From NCBI GenBank assembly GCA_018433525.1, contig JAHDRA010000116.1:1-35765 (forward strand): 35,765 nucleotides of DNA. Direction: 5' to 3'. This document shows, piece by piece, positions 15,834 through 25,198 of this stretch. Every line of letters begins with the position of its first letter. Position 1 is the stretch's first letter. Source of the stretch: Paludibacteraceae bacterium. Lineage in GTDB: Bacteria; Bacteroidota; Bacteroidia; Bacteroidales; Paludibacteraceae. The notes under the pieces are model-generated. The model did not search any database and was not told the origin of the DNA. It saw only the letters and a program-made list of their open reading frames with translations. The translations under genes and the position numbers were made by a program.

Positions 15834-17234
15834 TCAATTTTTAAGTTGAATTTCTCTTCTATTTTTTTCCGGAAAGAGAATATTTTCATGTGTTGCCCAA
15901 ATAACGAGTGGCTGAAAATCTTCAAACCATTTCGATAAGAAATCTTGAATTCTTGTTTTTAAATCGTCGTCAAAACCTGTAAACGGTTCGTCCAAAAGCA
16001 AAACGTCGGGTTGCGCAACTAAAGCGCGAGCCAATCCGACGCGTTGCAATTGTCCTCCACTCAATTGATCAGGAAACTTGTTTTGATGTTCTGTCAACTC
16101 CATATTATTTAGCAGCCAATCGATGTTATCGGTGAGTTCTTGTCTATCTGTTTTTTTATACAACAGTGGAAATGCGATATTTTCTTTAACAGTAAGCCAA
16201 GGCAATAAACGAACATCTTGAAACGAATATCCAAAACTGAATTTTGAAGAATAATAAATCGTTCCTTCGTCGGGTTTTTCAAGTCGTGCTATCAACCTCA
16301 ATAAAGTTGTTTTTCCAATGCCCGATGGCCCTTTGATAAAATTAATTTCGGTGTCCTTAAAGTTTTCATTGAAAGACGAAAAAACAGTATAATCATTAAA
16401 TTTTTTCTTTAAGTTATAAATAGTAATTTCCTTTTTATCAACTATTTGATTGAATTTATGCAACTTACATTCTTCTGATTTGGGTAGTTGAATGGGACGA
16501 TTACACTTTTTCAGAAAAAGAATTATCTTCTCGAAAATATAACTTATCAAAATGGCTGCAAGTGTCCATGCTATAATTTCGGAAACATTAATATAAGCCT
16601 GAGCAGCTTTCATTTGCGAACCAATGCCATGAACAGGTTGAGCCAGTGCTTCGCCTATAATTACGGCTCTCCATCCAAATCCCATTGCAGAACTGATGCC
16701 GTCAAAAATAGTCGATCTGGCAGCGGGATAATAAATGTGTAAAAAACGCTTTCGAGATGAAAGTCCAAAAACCTTGCCCATTTCGACCCATTTTTTATCC
16801 ACATTTTCCAATCCGCTTTGGATACTTTGAAACAGAATGGGAAACATGCTGAAAAATGCTACAAAAACAGGTAAAAAAGGGGGAGAAAACCACAAAAGAG
16901 CGACAAGCACGATAGATATCACCGGTATGGAGCGCGTAAAAACCACAATGGGATGAAAAAAATCCTTGAAAAATGAATTGAAAACACTTAAACTTCCAAA
17001 AAAGAGAGCAATAAAGAAAGTGATAACAAAACCCAATAACCCTCTGCTGACGGTTCCCAATAATGCAAAATAAAATTCGGAGCGGGTAAATAAATGTAAC
17101 GTATCTGATATTAAATCAAAAATGGAGGGAAAAATAGCAGGATAACCAATAGATATAGAAATAATTTGCCAAATAATTGCCAGCGAAAACACAGAAAGAA
17201 TAAAAGGAAAAATTTTTTTATTCTGATTTTTCAT
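15834..17234 (-). CDS. ABC importer, fused permease-ATPase (SsuC-SsuB-like)
   Basis: A 466-residue fusion. Residues 1 to about 245 are a binding-protein-dependent permease of the SsuC/TauC/ThiX type with hydrophobic helices and the EAA loop (GLSSRKRFLHIYYPAARSTI) that docks on the ATPase. Residues from about 265 are a complete ABC ATPase: Walker A GPSGIGKTT, Q-loop SFQDVRLLPW, signature LSGGQLQRVGLARAL, Walker B DVLLLDEPF and H-loop ATHE. These parts are normally two genes. No stop or frameshift separates them, and a short polar linker joins them. The dimer would carry both subunits. Family substrates are sulfonates, taurine, nitrate or thiamine-pyrimidine precursors. The binding protein lies 11 bp upstream in the same operon. 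Confidence 0.92.
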   Translation of the reverse strand: MKNQNKKIFPFILSVFSLAIIWQIISISIGYPAIFPSIFDLISDTLHLFTRSEFYFALLGTVSRGLLGFVITFFIALFFGSLSVFNSFFKDFFHPIVVFTRSIPVISIVLVALLWFSPPFLPVFVAFFSMFPILFQSIQSGLENVDKKWVEMGKVFGLSSRKRFLHIYYPAARSTIFDGISSAMGFGWRAVIIGEALAQPVHGIGSQMKAAQAYINVSEIIAWTLAAILISYIFEKIILFLKKCNRPIQLPKSEECKLHKFNQIVDKKEITIYNLKKKFNDYTVFSSFNENFKDTEINFIKGPSGIGKTTLLRLIARLEKPDEGTIYYSSKFSFGYSFQDVRLLPWLTVKENIAFPLLYKKTDRQELTDNIDWLLNNMELTEHQNKFPDQLSGGQLQRVGLARALVAQPDVLLLDEPFTGFDDDLKTRIQDFLSKWFEDFQPLVIWATHENILFPEKNRREIQLKN

Positions 17235-17245
17235 ATCCGTTAAGG

Positions 17246-18205
17246 CTAAAAAACTTGAAAAATGAAATTTTCTGAAGGTAATTTTCCTCCAATGCTTTCA
17301 GGATTGAAGTCGTAAAAAATTTTCAGATAACTGTAAATTTCATCCTCGATGGCAAAGGCAGCTACGTAATTGATACTGCACAGCAAAATTGACTTTTTGG
17401 CCACATTTGTTTCCGGTAAAATGCCATGTTTAACCAGTAAAACGGCAGCTTCTTCCGGATGTTGAGTAACATAATTGCAACTGGCACGATAAGCATTACA
17501 TATTTCCTTTATAATCTGAGGATTATTCCGTTCCAATTTTTCATTGACTAAAAAAGCAGTTTGTACGAATATATCTCTATCTTTTTCATTTAGATACTCT
17601 TCGCATGACAATTTTTCTACGATATGAATGGTAGAATCCTGTTCCAAAAGTTTACTTACCAAAGGTTCGGAAATAACGGCTATATTGGTTTTCTTTAAAC
17701 GAAGCGCTTGGGAAAGTTCAAAATTTCCCGTAAAACGATAATCAATAAAAACTTTTTCTATTCCTTTTTTCTGGATCAATTTTTGAAACAGGATATCGGC
17801 TGTAGTGCCCTGACCAAAAATGCTTACTTTTCTGTTTTGCAAATCGTTTAAAGTTTTTACTTCAGGCAAGTTCGACAAAATATACAAAGTTCCCCACACG
17901 GGGCAGGCTATCATTTTATATTTAATGCCCTTGTTGAAAAGATTGGCCGCCATATTGGTTGGTAAAATGGCAAAGTCCACTTTGTTTTGCATCATGAGGG
18001 CTTGAATTTGCTGTGGGTCGGATTTCACAATATATTCCACTTTTTTCCCTTCAATTGACACGGAATCGTCCATCATTTTTATAAAACTGACAACTGAAGG
18101 ACCTTCCGGGATGGCAATGCTGATTTTATCGGAAGCTGTTTTATTGGAACAGGAAAGGGAAAAAAGAGTTATGAGAATAAATAAAAATATTTGTAATCTC
18201 TTCAT
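17246..18205 (-). CDS. ABC substrate-binding lipoprotein, NMT1/SsuA-like
   Basis: A 319-residue binding protein. The N-terminus MKRLQIFLFILITLFSLSCS ends in a lipobox-like LSC, so the mature protein should be a lipoprotein anchored at residue 19. The mature part (KISIAIPEGPSVVSFIKMM, then AILPTNMAANLFNKG, then GTTADILFQKLI) fits the NMT1/THI5-SsuA-like family that feeds sulfonate, nitrate or pyrimidine importers. The ATG at 18205 is chosen because it gives a normal signal peptide; ATGs at 18223 and the frame opening at 18235 would add a polar leader. It is the first gene of a two-gene operon with the fused permease-ATPase. The ligand cannot be read. Confidence 0.88.
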   Translation of the reverse strand: MKRLQIFLFILITLFSLSCSNKTASDKISIAIPEGPSVVSFIKMMDDSVSIEGKKVEYIVKSDPQQIQALMMQNKVDFAILPTNMAANLFNKGIKYKMIACPVWGTLYILSNLPEVKTLNDLQNRKVSIFGQGTTADILFQKLIQKKGIEKVFIDYRFTGNFELSQALRLKKTNIAVISEPLVSKLLEQDSTIHIVEKLSCEEYLNEKDRDIFVQTAFLVNEKLERNNPQIIKEICNAYRASCNYVTQHPEEAAVLLVKHGILPETNVAKKSILLCSINYVAAFAIEDEIYSYLKIFYDFNPESIGGKLPSENFIFQVF

Positions 18206-18263
18206 ATATTTAAGGATTTCCATGACTGACAGCATACAAATTGAAATTTTTATAAAGGAAAGG

Positions 18264-18271
18264 CAAAGATA
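18264..18271 (-). promoter_or_regulatory. Putative -7 box for the ABC transporter operon
   Basis: The minus strand reads TATCTTTG, an exact TAnnTTTG, about 60 bp upstream of the start at 18205. A TTTG lies further upstream (complement of 18296-18299) with a 24-bp spacer, somewhat long. It is back to back with the Ste24 gene promoter. Confidence 0.4.
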
Positions 18272-18302
18272 TGCTTTTTATGTAAATTTTGAGCCCAAAG
18301 GG

Positions 18303-18331
18303 TTGGGAAATCATTAAATTAATTATATTTG
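18303..18331 (+). promoter_or_regulatory. Bacteroidota-type promoter of the M48 protease gene
   Basis: TATATTTG (18324-18331) is an exact -7 element (TAnnTTTG); TTGG (18303-18306) is a partial -33 element, with its TTG ending 18 bp before the -7 box. The start codon at 18366 is 34 bp downstream, which fits a short leader. Confidence 0.5.
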
Positions 18332-18365
18332 CACTCAATTTATTAAATAATTGAAACGAAAGATT

Positions 18366-19607
18366 ATGTCACTGGTAGAAATTTTGTTTTATTTGATTTT
18401 ATTTTTTATAGTAGGTGATTTTATTTTGGAGCGTTATTTGTCTTTTTTGAATTTTCAATATTCCAAAAATGAACTTCCCGATAATTTAAAAGATATTTAT
18501 GACGCCGACAAATACGGTAAACAGCAAGAATATTTTCGATCCAATATACGTTTCGGAACCATTTCTTCCACCATTAACTTTATTTTAATATTAATTTTTT
18601 TCTGTTTAGGCGGATTTGGTTGGCTAGATACGCTTCTGCGCCGAATAACCGAGCATCCCATTTTATTGCCGTTGTTGTATTTCGGAGTGCTTTTTGTTGC
18701 AGAAACACTTATCAGTATTCCTTTTCAGTGGTACGATACTTTTGTTATAGAACAGAAATTCGGATTTAATAAGGTAACACCAAAGCTCTTTGTTCAGGAT
18801 CATTTAAAGGAATTTGCTTTAAGTGTATTTTTGGGAGGCATTTTATTAGGCGCAATAGTTTGGATATATCAATTAACTCCAAAGTATTTCTGGTTGATTG
18901 CTTGGTCGGTTGTTACCTTGTTTAGTTTGTTCATGTCCATGTTTTATTCACAAATCATTGTACCTATTTTCAACAAGCAAAAGCCGCTTGAAGAAGGAGA
19001 ATTACGCGATGAGATAGAAAAATTTGCAACCAAAGCCGGATTCAAATTGGACAATATTTATATTATCGACAGTTCAAAACGTTCGACAAAAGCAAATGCT
19101 TATTTCACCGGTTTGGGAAACAAAAAAAGAGTAGTGCTTTACGATACTTTGCTCGACAAGCTTACTTCTGAAGAAATAGTAGCTGTTTTGGCGCATGAAA
19201 TTGGTCATTATAAAAAGAAACACACACTTTATCAATTTCTGATTTCTCTTCCGGAAAGTCTTTTACTATTTTTCCTATTGGGATTGATACTGAAAAGTGA
19301 TGTTTTTGCTCAAGTTTTGGGTGGAACAACTGCTTCCTTTCATTTGAACGTCATTGCTTTTGGCCTTTTATATACACCTGTTTCGCTGTTGTTGAGTATT
19401 TGTACCAATATTTTATCCAGAAAATTCGAATATCAGGCAGATGCTTTTGCTGCAAATTTTGGCTGGGCAAAGCAGCTGCAGAGTGGTTTAAAAAAGCTGG
19501 CTGCCACTTCACTTAGCAATTTGATGCCTCATCCCTTGTATGCTTTTTTTCATTATTCACATCCTACTTTATATCAAAGGCTAACAAAGTTATCGGGTGC
19601 TCAATAA
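18366..19607 (+). CDS. M48 family metallopeptidase, Ste24/CAAX protease-like
   Basis: A 413-residue integral membrane zinc protease resembling CAAX prenyl protease 1 (Ste24). It has several hydrophobic helices in the first 200 residues, the zinc-binding HEIGHYKKKH motif near residue 275, the third ligand in RKFEYQADAFAANFG, and the late SHPTLYQRL motif. FQWYDTFVIEQKFGFNK is typical of the N-terminal M48 extension. Bacteria lack prenylated CAAX proteins, so it probably acts in membrane protein quality control. ATG 18366 is chosen; the frame opens at TTG 18351. The next gene, hppA, starts 73 bp later. Confidence 0.92.
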   Translation: MSLVEILFYLILFFIVGDFILERYLSFLNFQYSKNELPDNLKDIYDADKYGKQQEYFRSNIRFGTISSTINFILILIFFCLGGFGWLDTLLRRITEHPILLPLLYFGVLFVAETLISIPFQWYDTFVIEQKFGFNKVTPKLFVQDHLKEFALSVFLGGILLGAIVWIYQLTPKYFWLIAWSVVTLFSLFMSMFYSQIIVPIFNKQKPLEEGELRDEIEKFATKAGFKLDNIYIIDSSKRSTKANAYFTGLGNKKRVVLYDTLLDKLTSEEIVAVLAHEIGHYKKKHTLYQFLISLPESLLLFFLLGLILKSDVFAQVLGGTTASFHLNVIAFGLLYTPVSLLLSICTNILSRKFEYQADAFAANFGWAKQLQSGLKKLAATSLSNLMPHPLYAFFHYSHPTLYQRLTKLSGAQ

Positions 19608-19680
19608 TTTTAAATTTGAATTTTTTATCAAAATGAATAAATTTTGAAATTTTAATTAATATACTTAAAATCAATACGTT

Positions 19681-21906
19681 ATGGAGAATAAAGTTTTCTT
19701 TTTGGTACCTGTTTCTGCTGTATTGGCATTATTTTTTGCGTGGTATTTTTTTCATCAGATGAAAAAAGAAAGTGAAGGTACCATTAGTATGCAAAAAATA
19801 GCAAAATATGTCAGGGAAGGTGCAATGGCCTATTTGAAACAACAATACAAAGTAGTAGGCATTGTATTTCTTATAATAACTATAATTTTTTCCTTTATGG
19901 CCTATTATTTGAAAATACAAAATCCGTGGGTGCCATTTGCTTTTCTGACAGGAGGATTTTTTTCGGGCTTAGCCGGATTTATAGGAATGCGAACAGCTAC
20001 TTATGCTTCTGCTCGTACTGCTAATGCTGCTCAGCAAAGTTTGAATGCCGGACTGAGACTTGCATTTCGTTCCGGAGCCGTTATGGGATTGGTTGTTGTA
20101 GGGCTCGGATTATTGGATATTTCCATTTGGTTTTATGTTTTGCAGTTTGTTATTGGAGCTTTGGATAATGCTACTAATTTGACTATAGCTTCCGATTCTT
20201 CCATGAAACTGATTATTATCACTACTACTACTTTAACTTTTGGAATGGGAGCTTCTACACAGGCTTTGTTTGCGCGTGTTGGGGGTGGAATTTTTACTAA
20301 AGCTGCTGATGTGGGAGCCGATTTGGTGGGAAAAGTGGAAGAAAATATTCCGGAAGACGATCCTCGAAATCCTGCCACCATTGCCGATAATGTGGGTGAT
20401 AATGTAGGCGATGTAGCCGGTATGGGGGCTGATTTGTACGAATCATATTGTGGATCGATACTTTCTACTGCTGCATTAGGAGCTGTGGCTTTTGCGGCAA
20501 AAGGAACAGCAGTTCAATTTAATGGCGTAATTGCGCCCATGATTATTGCAGCCGTTGGAATTATTCTATCAATTATTGGAATATTTATGGTAAAATCCAA
20601 AGAAGATGCTTCTCAAAAGCAATTGTTAAGCTCTTTAAGTCGTGGAATCAATTTCAGCGCCATTTTCATTGCCATATTTTCATTTCTTATTTTGAAATAT
20701 TTGAATATACCTAATTATTTGGGCATTTGGGGATCGATGCTGGCTGGACTTTTTGGAGGTGTTGCCATTGGAAAAATAACCGAATATTTCACTTCGGCAG
20801 GTTTTAAACCAACACAGCGAATTTCTGAATCGTCAAAAACCGGACCTGCTACGGTAATTATTGCCGGTATCGGAACAGGAATGATTTCGACTGCTTTTCC
20901 GGTTTTGGTGGTGGGTATTTCTATAATTTTGTCCTATCTGTTTGCTTCGGGTTTCGATTTTTCCAATATCAGCATGGGATTGTATGGAATTGCCATTTCG
21001 GCTGTAGGAATGCTTTCTACATTGGGAATCACGCTAGCTTCTGATGCTTATGGCCCTATTGCCGATAATGCCGGAGGAAATGCAGAAATGAGCGGATTGG
21101 CTCCTGAAGTTAGAAGACGCACGGATGCACTGGACGCTTTGGGAAATACTACAGCTGCCACAGGAAAGGGATTTGCCATTGGTTCTGCTGCTCTTACGGC
21201 TTTGGCATTGATGGCTTCTTATTTGGAAGAAATCAAAATTGCCATTGCTCGTATTCCCGAAAAAACAGAATTATTTTTCAATGCCATGCAGACCGATATT
21301 CATCAGGCTTCTATTCCTCAATTAATAGAATATTTCCAAATTAATTTGATGAACCCACGAGTTTTAGTTGGAGCATTTATTGGTGCAATGGCTGCTTTTT
21401 TGTTTTGTGGCTTGACAATGAATGCAGTCGGACGTGCTGCTCAAAATATGGTTCAGGAAGTTCGTCGGCAATTTCGTGAAATTGCCGGTATCATGGAAGG
21501 CAAAGCTGAACCCGACTATGCTCGATGTGTAGCCATCTCTACAAAAGGAGCGCAAAAGGAAATGTTGCTTCCTTCCTTGTTAGCAATCATTATTCCTATT
21601 CTTACCGGCGTGATATTTGGCGTTTCGGGTGTCATGGGATTGTTGCTGGGAAGTGTTTCTACCGGTTTCATTCTGGCAATTTTTATGGCCAATTCCGGTG
21701 GTGCATGGGACAATGCCAAAAAATATATAGAAGAAGGAAATTTGGGCGGTAAAGGTTCGGAAAATCACAAAGCCGCAGTGGTTGGTGATACAGTTGGAGA
21801 TCCTTTTAAGGATACTTCAGGCCCTTCCTTGAATATTTTAATAAAACTCATGAGCATGGTTTCCATCGTAATGGCAGGTCTCACTGTAGCATGGAGCCTT
21901 TTGTGA
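19681..21906 (+). CDS. hppA: Membrane-bound ion-pumping pyrophosphatase, K+-dependent type
   Basis: A 741-residue integral membrane pyrophosphatase that couples PPi hydrolysis to H+ or Na+ export. The pyrophosphate/Mg-binding core [20 protein letters not shown] is near residues 236-256, the second Asp cluster ([18 protein letters not shown]) near 457-474, and the third ([15 protein letters not shown]) near the C-terminus. In [10 protein letters not shown] (488-497) the diagnostic positions are Ala492 and Gly495, as in K+-dependent enzymes (Lys and Thr in K+-independent ones). Whether H+ or Na+ is pumped cannot be decided by eye. The length is normal. It is followed by two tandem hairpin terminators and then ftsH. 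Confidence 0.96.
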   Translation: MENKVFFLVPVSAVLALFFAWYFFHQMKKESEGTISMQKIAKYVREGAMAYLKQQYKVVGIVFLIITIIFSFMAYYLKIQNPWVPFAFLTGGFFSGLAGFIGMRTATYASARTANAAQQSLNAGLRLAFRSGAVMGLVVVGLGLLDISIWFYVLQFVIGALDNATNLTIASDSSMKLIIITTTTLTFGMGASTQALFARVGGGIFTKAADVGADLVGKVEENIPEDDPRNPATIADNVGDNVGDVAGMGADLYESYCGSILSTAALGAVAFAAKGTAVQFNGVIAPMIIAAVGIILSIIGIFMVKSKEDASQKQLLSSLSRGINFSAIFIAIFSFLILKYLNIPNYLGIWGSMLAGLFGGVAIGKITEYFTSAGFKPTQRISESSKTGPATVIIAGIGTGMISTAFPVLVVGISIILSYLFASGFDFSNISMGLYGIAISAVGMLSTLGITLASDAYGPIADNAGGNAEMSGLAPEVRRRTDALDALGNTTAATGKGFAIGSAALTALALMASYLEEIKIAIARIPEKTELFFNAMQTDIHQASIPQLIEYFQINLMNPRVLVGAFIGAMAAFLFCGLTMNAVGRAAQNMVQEVRRQFREIAGIMEGKAEPDYARCVAISTKGAQKEMLLPSLLAIIIPILTGVIFGVSGVMGLLLGSVSTGFILAIFMANSGGAWDNAKKYIEEGNLGGKGSENHKAAVVGDTVGDPFKDTSGPSLNILIKLMSMVSIVMAGLTVAWSLL

Positions 21907-21928
21907 TTGTTTTTTAACGAATTATTTT

Positions 21929-21968
21929 AAAAATCCCGGCTCAAAAATTTAAAAAGTCGGGATTTTTT
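21929..21968 (+). terminator. Rho-independent terminator of hppA
   Basis: AAAAATCCCG (21929-21938) pairs with CGGGATTTTT (21958-21967) around a 19-nt loop, and the T-run continues to 21968. It lies 22 bp after the hppA stop. Confidence 0.8.
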
Positions 21969-22006
21969 GTGTTTTGGAAATAATAAACGTAAAAAAATCA
22001 AATAAT

Positions 22007-22042
22007 AAAATCGGTTTTTCATTGAGTTTCCCGATTTTTTTT
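22007..22042 (+). terminator. Second terminator-like hairpin before ftsH
   Basis: AAAATCGG (22007-22014) pairs with CCGATTTT (22031-22038) around a 16-nt loop, followed by Ts to 22042. It resembles the first terminator 40 bp upstream and ends 44 bp before the ftsH start. Confidence 0.6.
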
Positions 22043-22051
22043 CTAATTTTC
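22022..22051 (+). promoter_or_regulatory. Putative ftsH promoter overlapping the second hairpin
   Basis: TTG (22022-22024) is followed after 19 bp by TAATTTTC (22044-22051), seven of eight matches to TAnnTTTG. This would start transcription near 22058, about 30 bp before ftsH. Confidence 0.35.
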
Positions 22052-22086
22052 GTCGAAATTTTATAAACCTAAAAAAATTTATTTGA

Positions 22087-23973
22087 ATGACAAAACGTGC
22101 AAAATATTCATGGATTTACTGGCTGGTTATCATGTTTTTGTTTATTTTGATGGATTGGCTTATTTTTCCGACCACACAAGGGAACAGGGAATTAAGCTAT
22201 AACGAGTTTGTTGATTCTGTACGAAACGGCAAAGTGGAGAGAATTATTTTTTTACAGGATAAAATAGTTGGAGAATTCAAATCGGATACCAACCATATTT
22301 CCTCAATGACACAAGCTCCCACTGCCCCATGGAGAATCAGAATTCCTGATTTGGAAGAACAAGTACAAAAGCAATTTGTTGTCAGCAGAATTCCAAATAT
22401 GAACGAAGAATATCTCATTAATGATTTGTTGGCGGCAAAAGTTAATTTTAAAGGTCATTTTCAAGACAATACTGTTTTAAACTTTTTTCTCAACTGGATT
22501 TTACCATTTGTGTTGTTTATGCTGTTATGGGGATATTTTTTCAGAAAAATGGGCAACAAAAACCCCATGCTCGAAATTGGAAGAAACAAAGCACAAATTC
22601 AGGCAGAAAAACCTGCAAATCCAATAACTTTTAAAGACGTAGCAGGGATTGACGAAGCCGTTGAAGAGGTAAAAGAGTTGGTTGATTTTCTGAAAAACCC
22701 TTCAAAATATACACGTTTGGGCGGAAAATTACCAAAAGGAGTCCTGCTGGTTGGCCCTCCGGGAACAGGAAAAACCTTGTTGGCTAAAGCAGTAGCAGGC
22801 GAAGCGGATGTTCCATTTTTTAGTCTGAGCGGTTCCGATTTTGTCGAAATGTTTGTAGGGGTTGGGGCTGCCCGAGTTAGAGATTTGTTCAATCAGGCAA
22901 AGGCTCATGCACCCTGTATTATTTTTATTGATGAAATTGACGCTATCGGTAAAAGCAGAGCTCACTCGGGATATTATGCGGGCGGTTATGATGAACGGGA
23001 AAATACGCTGAATCAACTTTTGGTTGAAATGGATGGATTTGATGCCAGTTCCGGAGTAATTATCATGGGAGCCACAAATCGGCCAGATGTGCTGGATCCG
23101 GCGTTGTTGCGCCCAGGACGTTTTGATCGACAGGTATTGGTCGATAAACCCGACATGAATGGGAGAGAAGCAATTTTTAAAGTACATACAAAAAATATTA
23201 AATTAGCTTCGGATGTCGATTTAAAGAGATTAGCTGCACAAACGCCCGGATTTGCAGGCGCCGAAATTGCCAACGTTTGTAATGAAGCCGCAATTTTAGC
23301 TGTACGAAACAATCGTGATGAAGTTACCATGATGGATTTTGAAGCCGCTATTGAGCGTGTAATTGCCGGTTTGGAGAAAAAGAACAAACTTATAAACGAA
23401 AAGGAACGAAAAATTGTAGCTTATCATGAAAGTGGCCATGCTATTGTCGGATACTTCACTCCGGGAGCAGACGAGGTTCAGAAAGTTTCAATAGTTCCAA
23501 GAGGTATAGGAGCTTTGGGATATACCATGCAAATGCCTCTGGAAGACAGATATCTACTCTCTGAAAGTGAATTGATAGGAAAAATAAAAGGACTTTTGGG
23601 CGGAAGAGCTGCTGAAGAATTGATTTTTGGTGAAGTGTCAACCGGCGCTTCCAACGATTTGGAAAGAGCTACTCAATTGGCTCGAAACATGATTACAGTT
23701 TATGGAATGAGTAAAAAATTGCCTAATATTTCTCTTGTAAATCAGTCAACTACTGGTTTTTTGGGTGGCGGACCCGGTATCGAACGACGTTCGGAATATG
23801 TTGAAAAGATGATTGATGAAGAAATGACCGAAATCATTCGCTCATGTTATGAAAATGCAAAAAAATTATTGTCAGAAAAAAAAGATTTATTGGAGAAAAT
23901 GGCCATCACACTTTTAGAAAAAGAAGTTTTGAGTTATAATGAAATAAAGGAAATTTTGGGAGAGAAAAATTAG
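22087..23973 (+). CDS. ftsH: ATP-dependent zinc metalloprotease FtsH
   Basis: A 628-residue membrane AAA+ protease that degrades misfolded membrane proteins and regulators. Two N-terminal transmembrane helices (residues about 9-25 and 137-155) flank a periplasmic domain. Then come Walker A GPPGTGKT near 222, Walker [12 protein letters not shown] near 278, the second region of homology [20 protein letters not shown], the zinc-binding HESGH near 446 and the third ligand in [10 protein letters not shown]. All catalytic residues are present and the length is normal. It ends two bases before the stop of nadD on the other strand. Confidence 0.97.
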   Translation: MTKRAKYSWIYWLVIMFLFILMDWLIFPTTQGNRELSYNEFVDSVRNGKVERIIFLQDKIVGEFKSDTNHISSMTQAPTAPWRIRIPDLEEQVQKQFVVSRIPNMNEEYLINDLLAAKVNFKGHFQDNTVLNFFLNWILPFVLFMLLWGYFFRKMGNKNPMLEIGRNKAQIQAEKPANPITFKDVAGIDEAVEEVKELVDFLKNPSKYTRLGGKLPKGVLLVGPPGTGKTLLAKAVAGEADVPFFSLSGSDFVEMFVGVGAARVRDLFNQAKAHAPCIIFIDEIDAIGKSRAHSGYYAGGYDERENTLNQLLVEMDGFDASSGVIIMGATNRPDVLDPALLRPGRFDRQVLVDKPDMNGREAIFKVHTKNIKLASDVDLKRLAAQTPGFAGAEIANVCNEAAILAVRNNRDEVTMMDFEAAIERVIAGLEKKNKLINEKERKIVAYHESGHAIVGYFTPGADEVQKVSIVPRGIGALGYTMQMPLEDRYLLSESELIGKIKGLLGGRAAEELIFGEVSTGASNDLERATQLARNMITVYGMSKKLPNISLVNQSTTGFLGGGPGIERRSEYVEKMIDEEMTEIIRSCYENAKKLLSEKKDLLEKMAITLLEKEVLSYNEIKEILGEKN

Positions 23974-23975
23974 CA

Positions 23976-24554
23976 TTAAACATATAGCTTTTTTTTTAAA
24001 ATATATTGATAAACAGCAGGGTGAAGCAAATCTTTTACTTCTTTTCCCTGTTTAATGTTTTGGCGAATTTCCGTTGAAGAAATATTGTATTGTGGACTTT
24101 CCAACCATTTCATTTGAGGATAGATTTTGGCAATTTCTTCTTTATCGAATCCGGGACGCGGATAAACCAACACGGGATATTCATCGAGAATTTGCTTAAA
24201 GTTTTTCCACTGATCAAAGACTTTTGCGTTATCGCTACCAATGAGCAGGTAAAAATCGTTTTCAGGGTATTTGGAAGAAAAAGCATGCAGACTGTCAATG
24301 GTATATGCAGGTTTAGGCATTGAAAATTCGAGGTCGGAAACTTTTAATTTCGGATTGTCCTGTATGGCTATTTTTACCATTTCCAAGCGAAGATTTTCGT
24401 CCAGCAAATCATTTTCCTTTTTTAACGGATTGCGAGGAGAAACAACAAACCAAACTTCATCAACCACTTGATGATCAAGAAGAAATTCGGCCAGTTTTTG
24501 GTGTCCGAGATGAAAAGGATTGAAAGAACCAAAATATAATCCAACTTTTTTCAT
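23976..24554 (-). CDS. nadD: Nicotinate-nucleotide adenylyltransferase
   Basis: A 192-residue NadD, which joins ATP and nicotinate mononucleotide to give deamido-NAD. GLYFGSFNPFHLGHQKLA at the N-terminus contains the nucleotidyltransferase GxFxPxHxGH motif, and YNISSTEIRQNI matches the closing SSTxIR motif. The ATG at 24554 (MKKVGLYFG) is chosen, although the frame is open from an ATG at 24632 within gmk, because the family motif begins immediately after this methionine. It lies 13 bp downstream of gmk in the same operon and is the last gene of the run. Confidence 0.95.
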   Translation of the reverse strand: MKKVGLYFGSFNPFHLGHQKLAEFLLDHQVVDEVWFVVSPRNPLKKENDLLDENLRLEMVKIAIQDNPKLKVSDLEFSMPKPAYTIDSLHAFSSKYPENDFYLLIGSDNAKVFDQWKNFKQILDEYPVLVYPRPGFDKEEIAKIYPQMKWLESPQYNISSTEIRQNIKQGKEVKDLLHPAVYQYILKKKLYV

Positions 24555-24567
24555 TTTGCGGGACAAC

Positions 24568-25134
24568 TTATTTTTCCAAAAAGTTGCGAACAACTTCTTC
24601 GGTTGCTTTTTTAGCTTTTTCCAAATCGTCATTCACAATTACTACATCAAATTTTGGAGCGAAACTCATTTCAAATTCAGCTTTTTCAAGTCGTTTGGCA
24701 ATCATTTCGGGAGGATCGGTACCTCGAATCGTCAGACGATTTTTTAATTCTTCCAAACTTGGGGGAGCAATAAAAATGGCCAATGCCCTGCCATTGTATT
24801 GTTTTTTAATATTAAGTCCTCCAAGCACATCCACATCGAAAATGATATTTTTCCCCTTCGCTGCAATGCGATCAATTTCGCTTCGCAAAGTTCCATAATA
24901 ACATCCCGGATAAACTTCTTCGTATTCCAAAAATTCGTTTTGCGCTATTTTTTTCTGAAATTCTTCTTTAGAAAGAAAATAATAATCTTTCCCGTTCTGT
25001 TCGCTTCCGCGCGGTGGACGACTGGTAGCTGACACTGAAAATTCCAGATCAAAAGGACGTGTCAGAAGGTATTGAACCAGCGTGCTTTTGCCTGTGCCTG
25101 ATGGTGCGGATAAAATAATTAATTTTCCGGACAT
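24568..25134 (-). CDS. gmk: Guanylate kinase
   Basis: A 188-residue guanylate kinase that converts GMP to GDP with ATP. The P-loop is SAPSGTGKST (residues 9-18), the GMP-binding region contains SATSRPPRGSEQNGKDYYFL and EYEEVYPGCYYGT, and FDVDVLGGLNIKKQY matches the family's central strand. The length is normal. It sits between yicC and nadD on the minus strand. Confidence 0.96.
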   Translation of the reverse strand: MSGKLIILSAPSGTGKSTLVQYLLTRPFDLEFSVSATSRPPRGSEQNGKDYYFLSKEEFQKKIAQNEFLEYEEVYPGCYYGTLRSEIDRIAAKGKNIIFDVDVLGGLNIKKQYNGRALAIFIAPPSLEELKNRLTIRGTDPPEMIAKRLEKAEFEMSFAPKFDVVIVNDDLEKAKKATEEVVRNFLEK

Positions 25135-25198
25135 GAAGAAAGTGAAATTTTAAACGTAGTACAATTGTTTTACCTTATAATAAAAGAAATTTATCAAA

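Noticed and set aside
22729..23187. 152-codon minus-strand ORF inside ftsH
   Set aside because: It is antisense to the AAA+ domain of ftsH, which has all its motifs; no family resemblance in the antisense product.
24555..24632. Upstream ATG for nadD inside gmk
   Set aside because: It would add 26 residues unlike any NadD; the family motif begins right after the ATG at 24554.
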